The notes: generated by a model not told the origin, from the letters alone. 64,000 nucleotides of DNA from Ctenosaura bakeri (GCA_948474755.1 CAOLHI010000399.1:1-64000), one strand, 5' to 3'; counted from the stretch's first letter, positions 43,380 to 54,699 are shown. Program-made: numbers and translations.

Positions 43380-44345
43380 TCACCGCCGTGAGCCGGAGGC
43401 GGGAAGTCCGGCAGGTAAACTTTTCCCCGTTAGGAGTCCAGCAAAGCTTTACCTGGCGCACTCCGGTCTCCGAGGGCCTCAGCAGCTCCTACGAGCACGT
43501 TCCTGACTGGAAACCGCGTTCAAGGCACGGACCGCCCCACCGGGGTCGGAAAGCGGAGCGGGACCCCTTCTCGGCGTGCCGGGGCGGCGCTCGGGAGGGT
43601 CTCGGACGCGCGGCCCCGCCCCCTTTCCCCCGAGCGCCGGGGAGGCCCCGCCTCCTCTTCCCCGGCGGAGAGGGGCCGGAGCGCGATGAGAGGCGGCCCG
43701 CCGCAGGTGCAGGAGCGCCGGCGAGGAGCGCCCCGCAGCCTGGGCTCTTGCGCGGCCGCGGCGCCGGGGCGGTAGCGAGCAGAGGCGGGCTCCGGCGGCG
43801 CGGACGGCCATCGCGGTCGCTTCGGGAGCGCCGGGCTCTTTCTCTCCCGCGCCTCCCCTCCCGGAGAGACGGGTCTCCCCGCGCGCGGGGCCGAAGCGCA
43901 CCATGTCGGTGGTCGCCGGGGGTAGCGAGCCGGGCCCCGCCGGGGCTGCGACCGGAGGAGGCGGCGGCGGCGGCGGCGGCGGCGGGAGCCGAGTTTTCTT
44001 CCAGAGCCCCCGCGGGAGCGGCGGCGCGTCCCGGGAGGAGTCGGTGGCCCCGGCGGCGGCGGCGGCGGTGCAAGTCCAGCAGCAGCAGCAGCAGCAGCGG
44101 CGCCACCAGCAGGGCAAAGTGACCGTCAAATACGACCGCAAGGAGCTGCGGAAGAGGCTGGTGCTGGAGGAGTGGATCGTGGAACAGCTGGGGCAGCTCT
44201 ACGGCTGCGAGGTAGCCGCGGAGGGCACCGAGCGAGGGCGGCTGGGTGGGTGGGCGAGTGCGCGGGCAGTGGAGTCTCTCCGACCGGCCGCTGGTCCCTG
44301 GCCCGATCCGAACCTCCACGGCTAGATCCGAAACGCCCGAGGCGG
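43380..44345 (+). promoter_or_regulatory. PPP1R14C: CpG island promoter of PPP1R14C
   Basis: GC content and CpG frequency rise sharply here compared with both flanks. GC boxes are visible at 43581-43587 (GGGGCGG), 43614-43623 (CCCCGCCCCC) and about 43765-43771 (GGGGCGG). No TATA box is seen upstream of the start codon, as usual for CpG-island promoters with dispersed initiation. The 5' UTR presumably lies between about 43600 and 43902, but the start site cannot be read from sequence. Long open frames on both strands across the island (up to 305 codons) reflect the absence of AT-rich stops, not extra genes. Confidence 0.85.
43903..44211 (+). CDS. PPP1R14C: PPP1R14C (KEPI), first coding exon
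   Basis: Encodes residues 1-103 of protein phosphatase 1 regulatory subunit 14C, a cytosolic PKC-activated inhibitor of the PP1 catalytic subunit. Order: start MSV; Gly run (residues 18-28); SRVFFQSPRG (29-38); Ala run (51-55); Gln run (59-65); then the start of the PHIN inhibitory domain, GKVTVKYDRKELRKRL (71-86) and VLEEWIVEQLGQLYGCE. Thr74 in VTVKYD is the conserved phospho-site that switches these inhibitors on (Thr38 in CPI-17). VLEEWIVEQLGQLYGCE separates it from the paralogue PPP1R14B. The ATG has A at -3 (GCACCATG). The exon ends in phase 0 at GAG|GTAGCC; mammalian KEPI continues with an acidic stretch not found in this window. N-terminal homopolymers are the variable part of the family. 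Confidence 0.95.
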
Positions 44346-44419
44346 ACCAAGAGGCGCCCCCGATCCCCGCGTGCAGAACCGGAGAGGGCAGAACGAACCA
44401 CTTCAATGTGTCCTTCTCT

Positions 44420-44596
44420 GTCTCTTCCGCACTACATTCTTATAGCGCTATTATTCCGCTTTCAAGCTCCTACGAAATCCTGGGGTTTGCAGTTGAGGGA
44501 GAGGTCTTTGAGGCCCCTCTCTGAACTGCAAACCCCAGGATTCCGTAGGAGGTTGAAAGCGGAATAATAGCGCTATAAGAGTGCAGTGCGGAAAGG
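44420..44596. mobile_element. CpG-rich M1 MITE 209 bp inside intron 1
   Basis: GTCTCTTCCGCACTACATTC left and GTGCAGTGCGGAAAGGATC right. Arms pair through TAGCGCTATTATTCCGCTTTC and GAAAGCGGAATAATAGCGCTA. Variant core CTCCTACGAAATCC opposite GGATTCCGTAGGAGG. Confidence 0.85.
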
Positions 44597-44827
44597 ATCT
44601 TGTGCCTCTAGAGGGTTAAAGCCGAGCTGCTCCAAGGCAACCTCTTGGATGGCTTAGCTGTTGCTTTCTACTAAGTGCTTTCGTGGTTCATGTGGTGCGA
44701 TGTTCCTTCTGCCTCCCTCTGCCGGTCTCTGTCTGTTTAAAACCTGCACCTCTTTACGTTGCCTCGATCCCCTCATCTGCCTGGAAGGAATGCCTTGAAT
44801 TATAACGCCGTTCGAAACGACAACTGA

Positions 44828-44989
44828 GGCCATTTCCGCACTAGCCTGTTATAGCGCTACGATTCCACTTTCAACATCCTCTGGAATCCTGGGGTTTGCA
44901 GTTTCGGGAGGGGCCGCCTGGCAAACCCCAGGATTCCAGAGGATGTTGAAAGTGGAATCGTAGCGCTGTAACAGGCTAGTGCGGAAATG
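44828..44989. mobile_element. CpG-rich M1 MITE, near-perfect hairpin
   Basis: GGCCATTTCCGCACTAGCCTG left, CAGGCTAGTGCGGAAATG right. Both arms share the variant CATCCTCTGGAATCC/GGATTCCAGAGGATG and TAGCGCTA/G. The short centre is TTTCGGGAGGGGCCGCCTGG. Confidence 0.85.
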
Positions 44990-44999
44990 AGTCTGAAGA

Positions 45000-46680
45000 C
45001 TTCCTTTGCGGGAGACGTGACTGTGTCTGTGTGAGACGACACCGCTAAATGGCATTCTCCTCCCTGCTCTCTCTCTCTTTTTTCTTGCCCCCTTTCAGTC
45101 TCTCCTCCCACAACATGTAAGGAGGGGGTCACTTTGCAGAGTCCTTTTCCAAAGGCAAGTTTCAGCCCTTCCCAGCCCTCCCTGTCTCTTATGCAGGGTT
45201 GGTGGCGGGGAATGGCCGTCGATTGTAATGCCCGCAAGGGTCTCCCCCTTGGTGTATCATGTGGTGCCTGCTACCCGGTGTGGTTCTGCATCCATAGCCA
45301 TTCAGCCGAAATGCTGGACCTTGCCTACTAAGACACACTCACCTAGGGGAGCACCATGCTGAATGTTTCCTCTGCTATTCTACCTCCAGCTTCAAAATCC
45401 ACTGGCATCACAGAATGCCACATGATGGAGAGCATGTGTGTCAGTGGATCCAGCTCCCAGCCTCACTTCAGAGTGGAGGTTTAGCTTCAGCAGAATTTTA
45501 AAATCTGAGATGAAACATGGTTTATGAAGCAGACTTTCTTTCTCTCTATATATTCAAGTAATGCTGTGTACATGGGGAAGAACATAACCTATCTATGTCA
45601 TTTGTTATGTTTGCCTGCTAACCAGATCTTGTATTGCTGAATGTTTCTATTCAGAGGCTTGGCTAGGGATGATTAGATATATTTTTAAATCTTGACTGTT
45701 GGCTCTCCTAATCTTGTCTTGAGCCAACTTAGTGCCTAAAGAGAAGAGATCAAAGCCAAAGGAGGAGGTGTGTGTTTGTGTGTTTGTTCGTTCAATGTAG
45801 CTAACAGTCTTTTTCTAGGGAGACTCTGTTTTATCTGTGGGGAGTTAGGTAGAATGCGTCGAGACTTTGCATAAGCAAGTTAAACGTGGATCTAGTTTAT
45901 TTTCTTATATGCTGGGAATTTTCATGTTTAGAAAAGCAGTGACTGATGGCTGAGTGTGTCTAACGGTGACTGAGAAAATGAACTTTGAATAGATTCTAGT
46001 GCTACTCATTCAGGTAGATTAACTATTGAATTTCCATTGTGGGGTAGTTTGGCTTTGGCTTTGTGCTGACTACTAAGTTTGAAGCCAAATTGCCATCTGA
46101 TGAATGGTTTGACTAATGAAATTATACAGCCAGAGTAACTTTTTATTTGTTAAAGGTGTTTTTTTTATAAATACCTTTTCTGTCAACCAGTGCCTCCAAA
46201 GCAGACTACAGTTTAAAAAAAAAAAAAGATTAAAACAGCTCTGCAGTAGAAAATGACGAACTGGAGACAAAACAAATTTAAAGTTCATCAGGTTAGTGAC
46301 AGTTTTAGGCAAGTGCAGCTGGAATAACAAATACTTGACTTCTGCAGGTTTTCAGTGCACCTTTGTGGACTGTGACCTTGTTCTTCCAAATCAGTCTTCT
46401 GGCACCTCCAGGGCTAACATGTTTTATTATGGCACATTTTTTCTTGAATTAGAGGACACATCAGTTCATACATTTGATGAAATAGGCTCTAGTTCACAAA
46501 GAAAGAGGCTTGGCTAGGCAGAATAGATTTATTTTTTAAATCTTTCATGTGAGACAAGATTCATAAGTCTATTCCTGTGAAGAGACAGACAAAATTCACA
46601 GACACAACTCCTCTTTGAAATTGTTATGATGTGGGAGAAATTGCTGTTGTCCTGGGACTGCTAAATCAGGGGCAGATGAC
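45000..46680. other. Intronic DNA, nothing recognised
   Basis: No repeat or exon is recognised. A T run and A run lie at about 46157-46167 and 46214-46227. Confidence 0.5.
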
Positions 46681-46681
46681 T

Positions 46682-46902
46682 GGTTGTTGTTGTATGCCAT
46701 CAAGTTGTTTTGCAACACATGGTAACCCTAAGGTGAACCTATCGCAGGGTTTTCTTGGCAAGATTTGTTCAGAGGGGGCTTGTCTTTTGCCTTCCTCTGA
46801 GGCTGAAACTTGCCCAGTGGGTTTCTATGGCCAAGCAGTGATTTGAACTGTAGTTTCAAAATTGTAGTCCAGTACTCAAACCACTACACCACACTGCTTG
46901 CC
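46682..46902 (-). repeat. Sauria-type tRNA SINE
   Basis: TTGTTGTTGTATGCCATCAAG, GGTAACCCTAAGGTGAACC, TTTTCTTGGCAAGATTTGTTC, CTTGCCCAGTGGGTTTC and AGTACTCAAACCACTACACC in order. Nearly full length; the tail is at the left. Confidence 0.85.
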
Positions 46903-47648
46903 ATAGATTATTGTAGTCCTTCAGATATCTTTTAGATTTCCACTCCCCTGATTTGTTACTGTTGTCTAGGTTAGCTAAGGCTGATGGGAACTGGAGAGTC
47001 ATAGAGTCATGACTTCTGAGCCATTTAGTTTATGGACAAGGCCAGTCCTATACTGCAGTATCCATCAGGGAAACAATATGTTTATATTGTTTACATACCG
47101 GTATGTATTTGCTTCCCTTCCTGCTGCAGTTGCTGCTTCAGGTGGTTTCCTAATCTTTTGGAGAAGAATTTTTGGGTGCATGGAGAAAGGGTGGGGGTGA
47201 AATCACAAATTCTGGCAGAGTCGTGAAGGAGTGTTGGGTCCTGGCCAATGTCAAGTTGCAACAAACCACTTCTTAAAAACAAAGTAGTAATGGCTGATCT
47301 GGGTGAAGACCAGAGTGCCTGTGAGAAGGTTTTTTTTAAACTTTTTTTTTGCCTCTGCACCAACCTCTTCCTCCCAAAAAGTCAAGACGTGGCTGTAAAG
47401 CTGCTATTTTACTTAAGAGGGGTATGAGTACGTGGAACAACTAGCAGCTTGAGAGTAGGGACTGATCTTAGTCCAGAAAAGAATAAAGAAATGCAAACAA
47501 GTAAACTTTACGTCCTTTAAGCACCATGCATCTGACTGATATCTTTCCTTCTTCATGCCTGTGGCTTCTGTGAAGTTCTTAAATACTGTGGAAGATGCTG
47601 TTAATGCAGCACCTCTTTGCATCTTGTCTCTGCATTCCAGGGGTCCCA

Positions 47649-47801
47649 GGCCATTTCCGCAGTAGACTGTTATAGTGCTGTTATTCCACTTTCAACATCC
47701 TATGGAATTCTGGGGTTTGCAGTTTAGGGAGGGACCCTGGGATTCCATAGGATGTTGAAAGTGGAATAATAGCACTATAACAGTCTAGTGCAGGAATGGC
47801 C
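47649..47801. mobile_element. M1 MITE with CCA target duplication
   Basis: GGCCATTTCCGCAGTAGACTG left and CTAGTGCAGGAATGGCC right, flanked by CCA at 47646-47648 and 47802-47804. Short central region GTTTAGGGAGGGACCC. CpGs mostly decayed (TAGTGCTG). Confidence 0.85.
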
Positions 47802-48332
47802 CCAGTTTTCACTAAAGCCTTTTACTTCTGCCTGTGCTAAAGCATGACAGGGAGGGCTCATTTTGTGGAACTCCATCCAAAATCTCATGAATCTAGAAAA
47901 TATATGTTAGGAAACGTATTACCAGACTTAGGAGGTGTGGTGTTGGCAAGATCTCATCTGCCTCCCCCTCTTGTCTGCGACCTTGATCTCTCCTTTACAT
48001 TCTGGTCACTTTTTGCTTTCTTCTGCACTTTTTGGCTGAAAGGTGACAAACCTGCCCCCCTCTTATTTCCTTTCCAAATGTGTTTCAGAGGTAGCCAGCA
48101 ATACTACAGGTTATCCAACAAGTTCTATAAAGTTCTGGGCCAGAAGACTGAAGGGAAAAAGGGGACATGATTGTCTCCTACTCCGTTCAATGGCCCACAG
48201 GTGGAATGAATAAAAACATTGGGTAGGAATAGATAAGACGTTGCTAAAAGTTCATCTCCCTTTATTTGATTGCCTTTCTGATGTCTGTGTAACATATGCA
48301 TCCTGCTTTATGCTTAAATATATTAGAAACAA

Positions 48333-48582
48333 GAAGCAGCATGGTGTAGTGTTTGAGCGCTGGGCTAGGGCATTGCGAGACCAGGCATTGGGAGACTTGC
48401 TTGGTCATGGAAATCCACTACAAGAACTTGGGCAAGTCACACTCTGTCAGCCTCAGATGAGGGCAAAAACACCCCTCCCCCAGAAGAAATCTTGCCAAGA
48501 AAACCCCAAGATAGATTTGCCTTAGAGTTGCCATAAATTGGCAGTGACTTGAAGGCAGAGAACAACAGCAACAACAGCAACG
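48333..48582 (+). repeat. Sauria-type tRNA SINE
   Basis: Head AGCATGGTGTAGTGTTTGAGC, then AACTTGGGCAAGTCACACTC, GTCAGCCTCAGATGAGGGC, CTTGCCAAGAAAACCCC, GAGTTGCCATAAATTGGCA and an AACAACAGCAAC tail. The overlapping open frame 48241-48525 is this SINE, not a gene. Confidence 0.85.
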
Positions 48583-49839
48583 TGTTAGAACTGGGTCTGG
48601 CTTTGTTCCATGTTGTTTAGTACTGTATAGTAATCCATAGAGGGAAGGTGGATGGAATTATCTTCAGCTCTGTGTTGGACTTCAGTGGTTCTCACCTCTT
48701 GGAACTTCAGATGTTTCTGGACTATTGGGAATGCTCTCTGGAGGTTTTAAAAGTTGAACTCACCCTGAAAGCTTTGGAAAAAGGGCAGGAGATAAATATT
48801 TTAATAACTCCCAAACATCTGAGGGATCAAAAGGTAAGATCTACTGTTTTGATTATATGGACCAACAGCTACCTAGGTTGTAGTATTGTTTCTGGGAGAG
48901 GTGTCTAAAAGAACCCAGGATTCCCTATGTTACTCCTGGGAATAGGCTTTCACCTTCAAATAACAATGTGGAATAGTATAGGAAACTCTAATCTAAACTC
49001 CTAATTTGATCTCCTCTTGACCTCATTGCTTGCTGTAATTCCCTGGTGGTCTCATCCCATGGCATTCTTTTCCATAGCTCTTCCCATCTCTATACAGTAA
49101 GTTGCCTGGAACCTCATGACCAGTATCTATGCTTTCATTTATCTGCAATCTGCTGCAGGGCCAGAACTATGCTGGGGAAAGCACAGTCTGGGTTTGGGGG
49201 TCAGTTTTATCTCTTTATTCTCCTGTTCTCAAGAAAGTTCCTGCCTTGTAGTTGATGGGAAGAGAAAAAATTCTTTCTCCCTTCCCTCCTACAGCACAGG
49301 GCCAGATCAGATGTTGCACAGTGAACATGTACTGATGAACTCCTGTAACAAAATGTGTCTATTCTGAATATTTTCTGAGCCTATGACTGGAGAACTGAAC
49401 CCTCCTTCCCCCAGCAAATACTGGCATCAGAGATAAGAATTCTTCTAATTTGGGTCTGTTATTATGTGCAAAGCTTAACTACTACTTTTAAAAAAACGTT
49501 TAAAAATACAACCTTTCTACATGCAAGTCAATTTAACTTGAGACTTCTGAAGGCAATTGAGTGCTTGATTTGGTCTGAGACTTGGCCTGCGGCAACAATT
49601 CAAGTAGATTGCTCTTTGCAGCAAAACTCTGAGATGCATGTTGGTGGACTGGGAATCCAAACCAGCTTCAGCTGTATTTCTGACTTTCAGTATTAACAGT
49701 AGACTACATTGCTGAGGAGATGTAGTCAGCTCTCTCAGCACAACCATTCAGTCTGCAGTAAACAATGAAACTACACTGAACGATTGTTGTATACAACTTC
49801 TTTGCTTTTAGCAGCACCTTGTAGGTTGGACAGTGGGTA

Positions 49840-50740
49840 ACAGCAAAGAACTGTTATGGAGAGGCACTCCTTCAAGTATTGAGGTTCCAAACTCTTTAGG
49901 GCTTTAAGTGACATCATTAGTCATGAGTTACAGTTACACTAGTAGGTTATTGGCAACCAATCCAATTCCTTTCAAACACTTATTTTGTATTGTTTCCATA
50001 ATGTGTTTTGGTTAGCAAGTTAGCTACTGCATTTTGCACTCACTGCAGCTTCTAAGTCATCCTGAAGGGCAGCCCTGTGTAGAGTGCATTCATGATATAA
50101 TCAGGAAATTACTAGTGCATGTGTACTGCTGTGGCTAAGTTACCCCTATGCAGTAGAGGCTGTAGTTGGTGTATAAGGCATTCCTAGTGACCTCAGACAC
50201 TCTGCGCCACAGAGATGACTTGGAACTCCAGTGGCAAAAGTGCATTTCAAAGTGTTCCTAAGCTGCTCCGTACTCCTTTGGAGGACTGTAAACCCAGCCA
50301 GGGTAGATTACGTACCGTGAGAATCATCAGTCCACAGATTCTGTGTCTTAGCTTCAGTTTGCTGGCCCTTATCCAGCCATTACGGCATTCAGGCACTGGC
50401 CCAGCTCGTATGCAGTCCAGCTGATTTCAGTGACAAGGAGATGTAGTACTAAGTGTCATCAGCATTCTGATGGCATCCAACTCCCAAACTCCTGATGACC
50501 TCACCCGGTGACTTCATATGAATATTGAGCAGCATGTGGGATAGAATGGAACAGGAATCCCCTAATACCACTTTTTGGAACTTGCCCTGTAAATAAAAGC
50601 AGAACCACCACAACAGTGGTTCCTACTGCAATCCTGCAGAGCCAGTCGGTATGAAGGTCAGTGGCACTGAAAGCCACTTAAAGAAGCTGGAAGATCAACA
50701 GGGTAGTATTCCCTTTGTCTGATTAAGTTGTCAGTCAGGG
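49840..50740 (-). pseudogene. Degenerate L2-type LINE fragment
   Basis: The + strand shows reverse-complement L2 words: GCATTTTGCACTCACTGCAGC, GTAGAGTGCATTCATGATAT, TAGCTTCAGTTTGCTGGCCC (reverse of the NKLKLN region), CTCCTGATGACCTCACCCGGTGACTTCATATGAATATTGAGCAGC, and AGAATGGAACAGGAATCCCC. They correspond to the RT C-terminal half, with many stops. 5' and 3' ends are missing. Confidence 0.65.
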
Positions 50741-50814
50741 CACCAAAGGCACTTTTGGTATAGCACCCTAGCCAAAAATTGAGTCTAGATACTCTATTTC
50801 CTGAGAGTCCAGTT

Positions 50815-51000
50815 TGCTGCAATGGTTTGTGTGTTGGATTTCAACCCTGGAGACCAGAGTTTGATTCCACACTCAGCTGTGGAAACCCACTGTGTGACCT
50901 TGGGTGCATTGTACACTCAGCCCCAGAAAACCTCATGATAGGTTCACCTTAGAGTTCCCATAAATCAGAAATGAAGTGAAGTCATACAACAACAGTAACA
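50815..51000 (+). repeat. Sauria-type tRNA SINE, internally deleted
   Basis: AATGGTTTGTGTGTTGGATT, ACCAGAGTTTGATTCCACAC, GGAAACCCACTGTGTGACC, then directly CAGCCCCAGAAAACCTCATG, AGAGTTCCCATAAATCAG and a CAACAACAGTAAC tail. The AGTCAC/AAGGAAGG middle portion is missing. Confidence 0.75.
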
Positions 51001-51224
51001 TCTATTTCCTCCAAGAATGTCTGCTAGGATGGTAGTTATCACACATCTCTGGGCCTGGAGGTATGTTTTTAAAAAGTTTTTCACTAATAGGAATGGAGAG
51101 CAAGAACAATTCTTGTAGTTAGATTTTTGCACAGATACATTAAAATGTTTCATTTCTCAGTGGATTTCTATTGGATGTTCTTACTTCTTTCTGTATGGAT
51201 GCTTAATGTGTCACACAATTATAT

Positions 51225-51395
51225 CAATTTTATACCACTTTAGTTGTCATGGTTCAATCCCAAAGATTACGGGAATTTTATTTGGTGGGAGATAGAGAAC
51301 TCTGCTAGAGAACTTTAACTCACTGCATTTAAATACAGTTCCTAAGATACCCTGACATTAAATCAGTTTAATTCTGTAGTGTAAAAGGGCACTCA
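51225..51395. mobile_element. Degenerate palindromic M2 MITE
   Basis: CCACTTTAGTTGTCATGGTTC, AACTCTGCTAGAGAACTTT and GTGTAAAAGGGC keep the M2 order. The right-hand arm is eroded. Confidence 0.4.
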
Positions 51396-52574
51396 AGCTA
51401 TTTGAATCACATTTTGGGAGGGAGACATTGAAGTAGAGGTAGCAAAAGGAAAACAAACAAACAAGTACCTCACCAAACTACAAACCTTAGTATGGAGCCA
51501 TAACAGTGAGGTGTTAAGTACTGTAAATGTGTAGATAGATTTATAAGAGCTTATTGATATGAAATGGGGAATGACATGTCCAAAACAATGGTTCTTTCTA
51601 CTCTTCTAGGATTTCTGTCTCTTCTTCTGTCTTCAGCTATTACATTCTCTTATCACTTAGCCTCCAGTACTTCCTTTGAAAAAATGAATCAGCATTCTGT
51701 GGCCAATGAATGCACACAGTCCCCATTGGGTGGTTTCATGGGAATTCTGTCTTTGAGGTTTTTCAAGACTTTTTTTTTTGTGTGTGTAACTTGAGGATGT
51801 GGCCCACTGGGACCTGCCTCCAAATTTATTTTCCAAGACCTTATGTTCCTGCATGTGTGGTGTTGGCATATACTACCAAATGCAGATTTTATGAAGATTT
51901 TTGTCCTATGGGGTTGCCCCCTTCTCAAAATGCCTAGAAAAAATCCAGTGGGATCTTTTGTGCATGGATGGTTTGGATTGTTTTATCTACAGAAGCGTTG
52001 GCACTCTCCCTTGAACACTGGAAATATATACTAAAATTTGAGGTGTTTGTTATTCTGTTGTTCTATACAAATCCACATGCCTAATCCACAGGATTATCAA
52101 ACATGGTATGTTACCGAATGGGACAAACTTTGACTTTTTGTGAGAAGAATCCTGTTTGTGCTTCATGTTGTATTGAACCTGATGTAGAATCATTTTTAAG
52201 GATTGTAGATACTATGGTCATTCTTTTGTTTCAGTCAATTCATAAGCAAAATCATCACTGTCAACTTGAGCAGTGCTGGACATACTTTCCAGGAGAATAT
52301 AGAATGGCAGACCTAGTAAGACTGTTCTTAATGATGTGTAAATATGAGCAGCCTGAGCATAGAGTTATGAGGAGGTTGTCTTAACCCTTTCCCCTCTTTG
52401 GTGTTTTCCCAGTGGAAACCTCATTTCCACTCCCCAACCGTTTCTTTTTTTGCATGGAAAACATATGGGTAGCTTTATGTGTTTGTTTGATCTGTACCCA
52501 GGTATGGAATACAAGGTGGCTTCCAACATTATAAATTATACTTATTAAAATATGTATTACAGTAATTACAGTTT

Positions 52575-52690
52575 AAAAAGAACCCTAAAGGAATCTAATA
52601 GCACCTTTGAGAATAACTGGTGTATTTTAGCATAACCTTTCATGGACTTCATTTGGCTTCATAAGATGCATGGAATGGCACTTCCTTTGA
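52575..52690 (+). repeat. Reptile SINE-like fragment
   Basis: AATCTAATAGCACCTTTGAGAATAAC, GTGTATTTTAGCATAACCTTTC and ATAAGATGCATGGAATGGCAC resemble a common reptile repeat word set. The family is unassigned. Confidence 0.4.
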
Positions 52691-53269
52691 CATATCTATA
52701 TAAACTGGGGCAGGGGAAGAACGTGAAAAGTAATGGAAATGTAAAAGATGTTTTGGTATCATCCTAGTTATAGTTTTGTGGTAAAGGGAAACAGGTTTTG
52801 CTCATAAACACAATTATACTGACTAAAACAACAGATAAAACAATTTAAAAACACTACATTATTTAAAGAGTAGCACTTCTTTTTAAAAAATCTAGCGCAT
52901 CCATATTAAAACTTTAGAACAGCAGTTCTTAACCTGTGGTCTGCAGATCCCCAAGTAGCCACAATGTTCTGACAGGGGGTTCATGAAGGCTTGAAGAAAT
53001 GTTATGAGCTTTTACAGTTGAAATAGAAAGAAAGGAAGACAAATGAAGAGACCAGACAGATGGTCATAAATTGTTCATAAAGAACAGGAGTTCCTTGCTG
53101 GTAGTAGACATCATTTGTTCAAAGTATCATTTACGATATATCAAATGGTTCACAAATTGTGAAAATAATTGATAACAAAGAAAATGTACTCAGGACTTGC
53201 TACTTTTATAGGAAGTGAGATCCTGGAAGTGAATGAGTGGCTGACAGAAAGCATGTGACATTTCTTGCT

Positions 53270-54690
53270 CGAGCATTTTAGATCTTAAGTCTTAGCCGTG
53301 GCAACAAAAGATATTTAAAGGAGGTCCATGGTAAATAAAAGGTTAAGAAATGGCGTTTTAGACTGTAATAGGGAGTCCCTAGCTGAAAGCCTGGCTGGAT
53401 AGAAAACTCTTTGCCTTGATAATGGAAGGGCAACAGGGAGTGGGATTGCCCTGTCCTCTTTTTTTCTGGAGGGGAGTTCCACAATTTAGGAGCAGATGCT
53501 GAGAAACCTCTCTTCTGTGTCTGCATCAAACATGCCTCTGCAGGTGGCGGGACAGAGAAAAGGGTCTCAAAGCCCAGGCAGGTTTATATGGGAGAATGTG
53601 GTCTTTTCACACAGGCTGGGCCCAGGTCATATAGGGCTTTGTGGGTCATAACCAGCACTTTGCATTGTGGCCTGGAACCAGAGCTGTAATGAGTAGAGCT
53701 GTTGCAGCAGGGGAGTTACATGCTACCTGTAACCAGCTGTGTTCAATAGCTGAGGTTTCTGAATGCTCTTCAAAGGCAGCCACATAAGAGCACATTACAG
53801 GAATCCAAATGGGACGAAACTAAGGCATGTGTCAGCCATAGCCGGATCTGCCATCTCCAGGAATGGGCACAAGTAATACAGTAGCTTTATGTATTCAGAT
53901 ATATTCCTGGCTGATACTGAAGTCTGGGAATCCGGTAGTATATTTAAGCTGCAAATTTTCATCTTTTGGAAGAGTTAGTCCCAATCTACACAGGCTGAAT
54001 GCCTGTTTTGTGATTTGCTCTCTTTCTTGTCTTCAGTGTAATTCTCCAGATCACTTTCCATTCCATTACTGACATAAGACACAAGTTGAGAACTGAAGTG
54101 GCTTCCTCAGATTTGAATGGAAAGAAGAAAGAGTTGGGTGCTATCAGCATGTTGGTGGTGTTGAACTCCATATCTCTGAAGAACATCACAATGATTTCAT
54201 GTAAATATTAAGTAGTGTAGAAGCCAAGGCAGAGCCCTGAGGACCAGGAGCCAAGATAATGAAAAGGAATCCTCCAGAACCACCTTTTAAATCAGTCCCT
54301 CTAGGAATGACTTGAGCTACTGTAAAACATTCCCAACTCCAAGAGTAGTACCATGTTTTATAGTATCAAAAGTTGGAGGGAAATTCAGCAGAAACAACAG
54401 GAATGTAGTAGTCTTATCCAGTTCATGACTTAGATCATCTACCAGGATTACCAGAGCCATCTCCATCCTTAACCAAGACTGAAGCCAGATTGAACTAAAT
54501 CTAGATAATCTGTCTTCTCCAGGAATCCCTGCTGCCTTGTGAACCAACATCTTTTCCAGAATTGGAATCCTGGAGAATGACCAACAATTATCCATAACAG
54601 CAGGGCCAGGCAGGGATTTTTAAACAATGGTTTAAACAGTGGCCTCACAACTACTATTTTAGACACAGAGAAATATTAATTACTGCCTAT
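53270..54690 (-). pseudogene. Degenerate L2-type LINE, RT to C-terminus
   Basis: On the - strand successive frames give recognisable L2 blocks in order: 54666-54469 fingers/palm (FQFWKRC...GFLEKTDYLDLVQSGFS), 54430-54340 around the FDTIKHG motif (usually AFDTVDHG), 54189-53986 after the active site (EATSVLNLCLMSVMEW), and 53529-53450 the C-terminal FSASAPKLWNSPPE block. Frameshifts and stops separate the blocks. The expected YADD box lies in a damaged part. The original endonuclease domain and 3' tail are absent. It is inactive and older than the copy at 60880. Confidence 0.8.
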
Positions 54691-54699
54691 ATACGTTCG

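Noticed and set aside
43388..44406. Long open frames on both strands across the CpG island (244, 220 and 305 codons)
   Set aside because: They reflect extreme GC content, are Arg/Pro/Ala/Gly rich, and only the 43903 frame matches a known protein.
46682..46902. tRNA gene from the tRNA-like box B word
   Set aside because: It is the head of a SINE, without an intact cloverleaf.
48241..48525. 94-codon + strand open frame
   Set aside because: Lies largely in a Sauria-type SINE.
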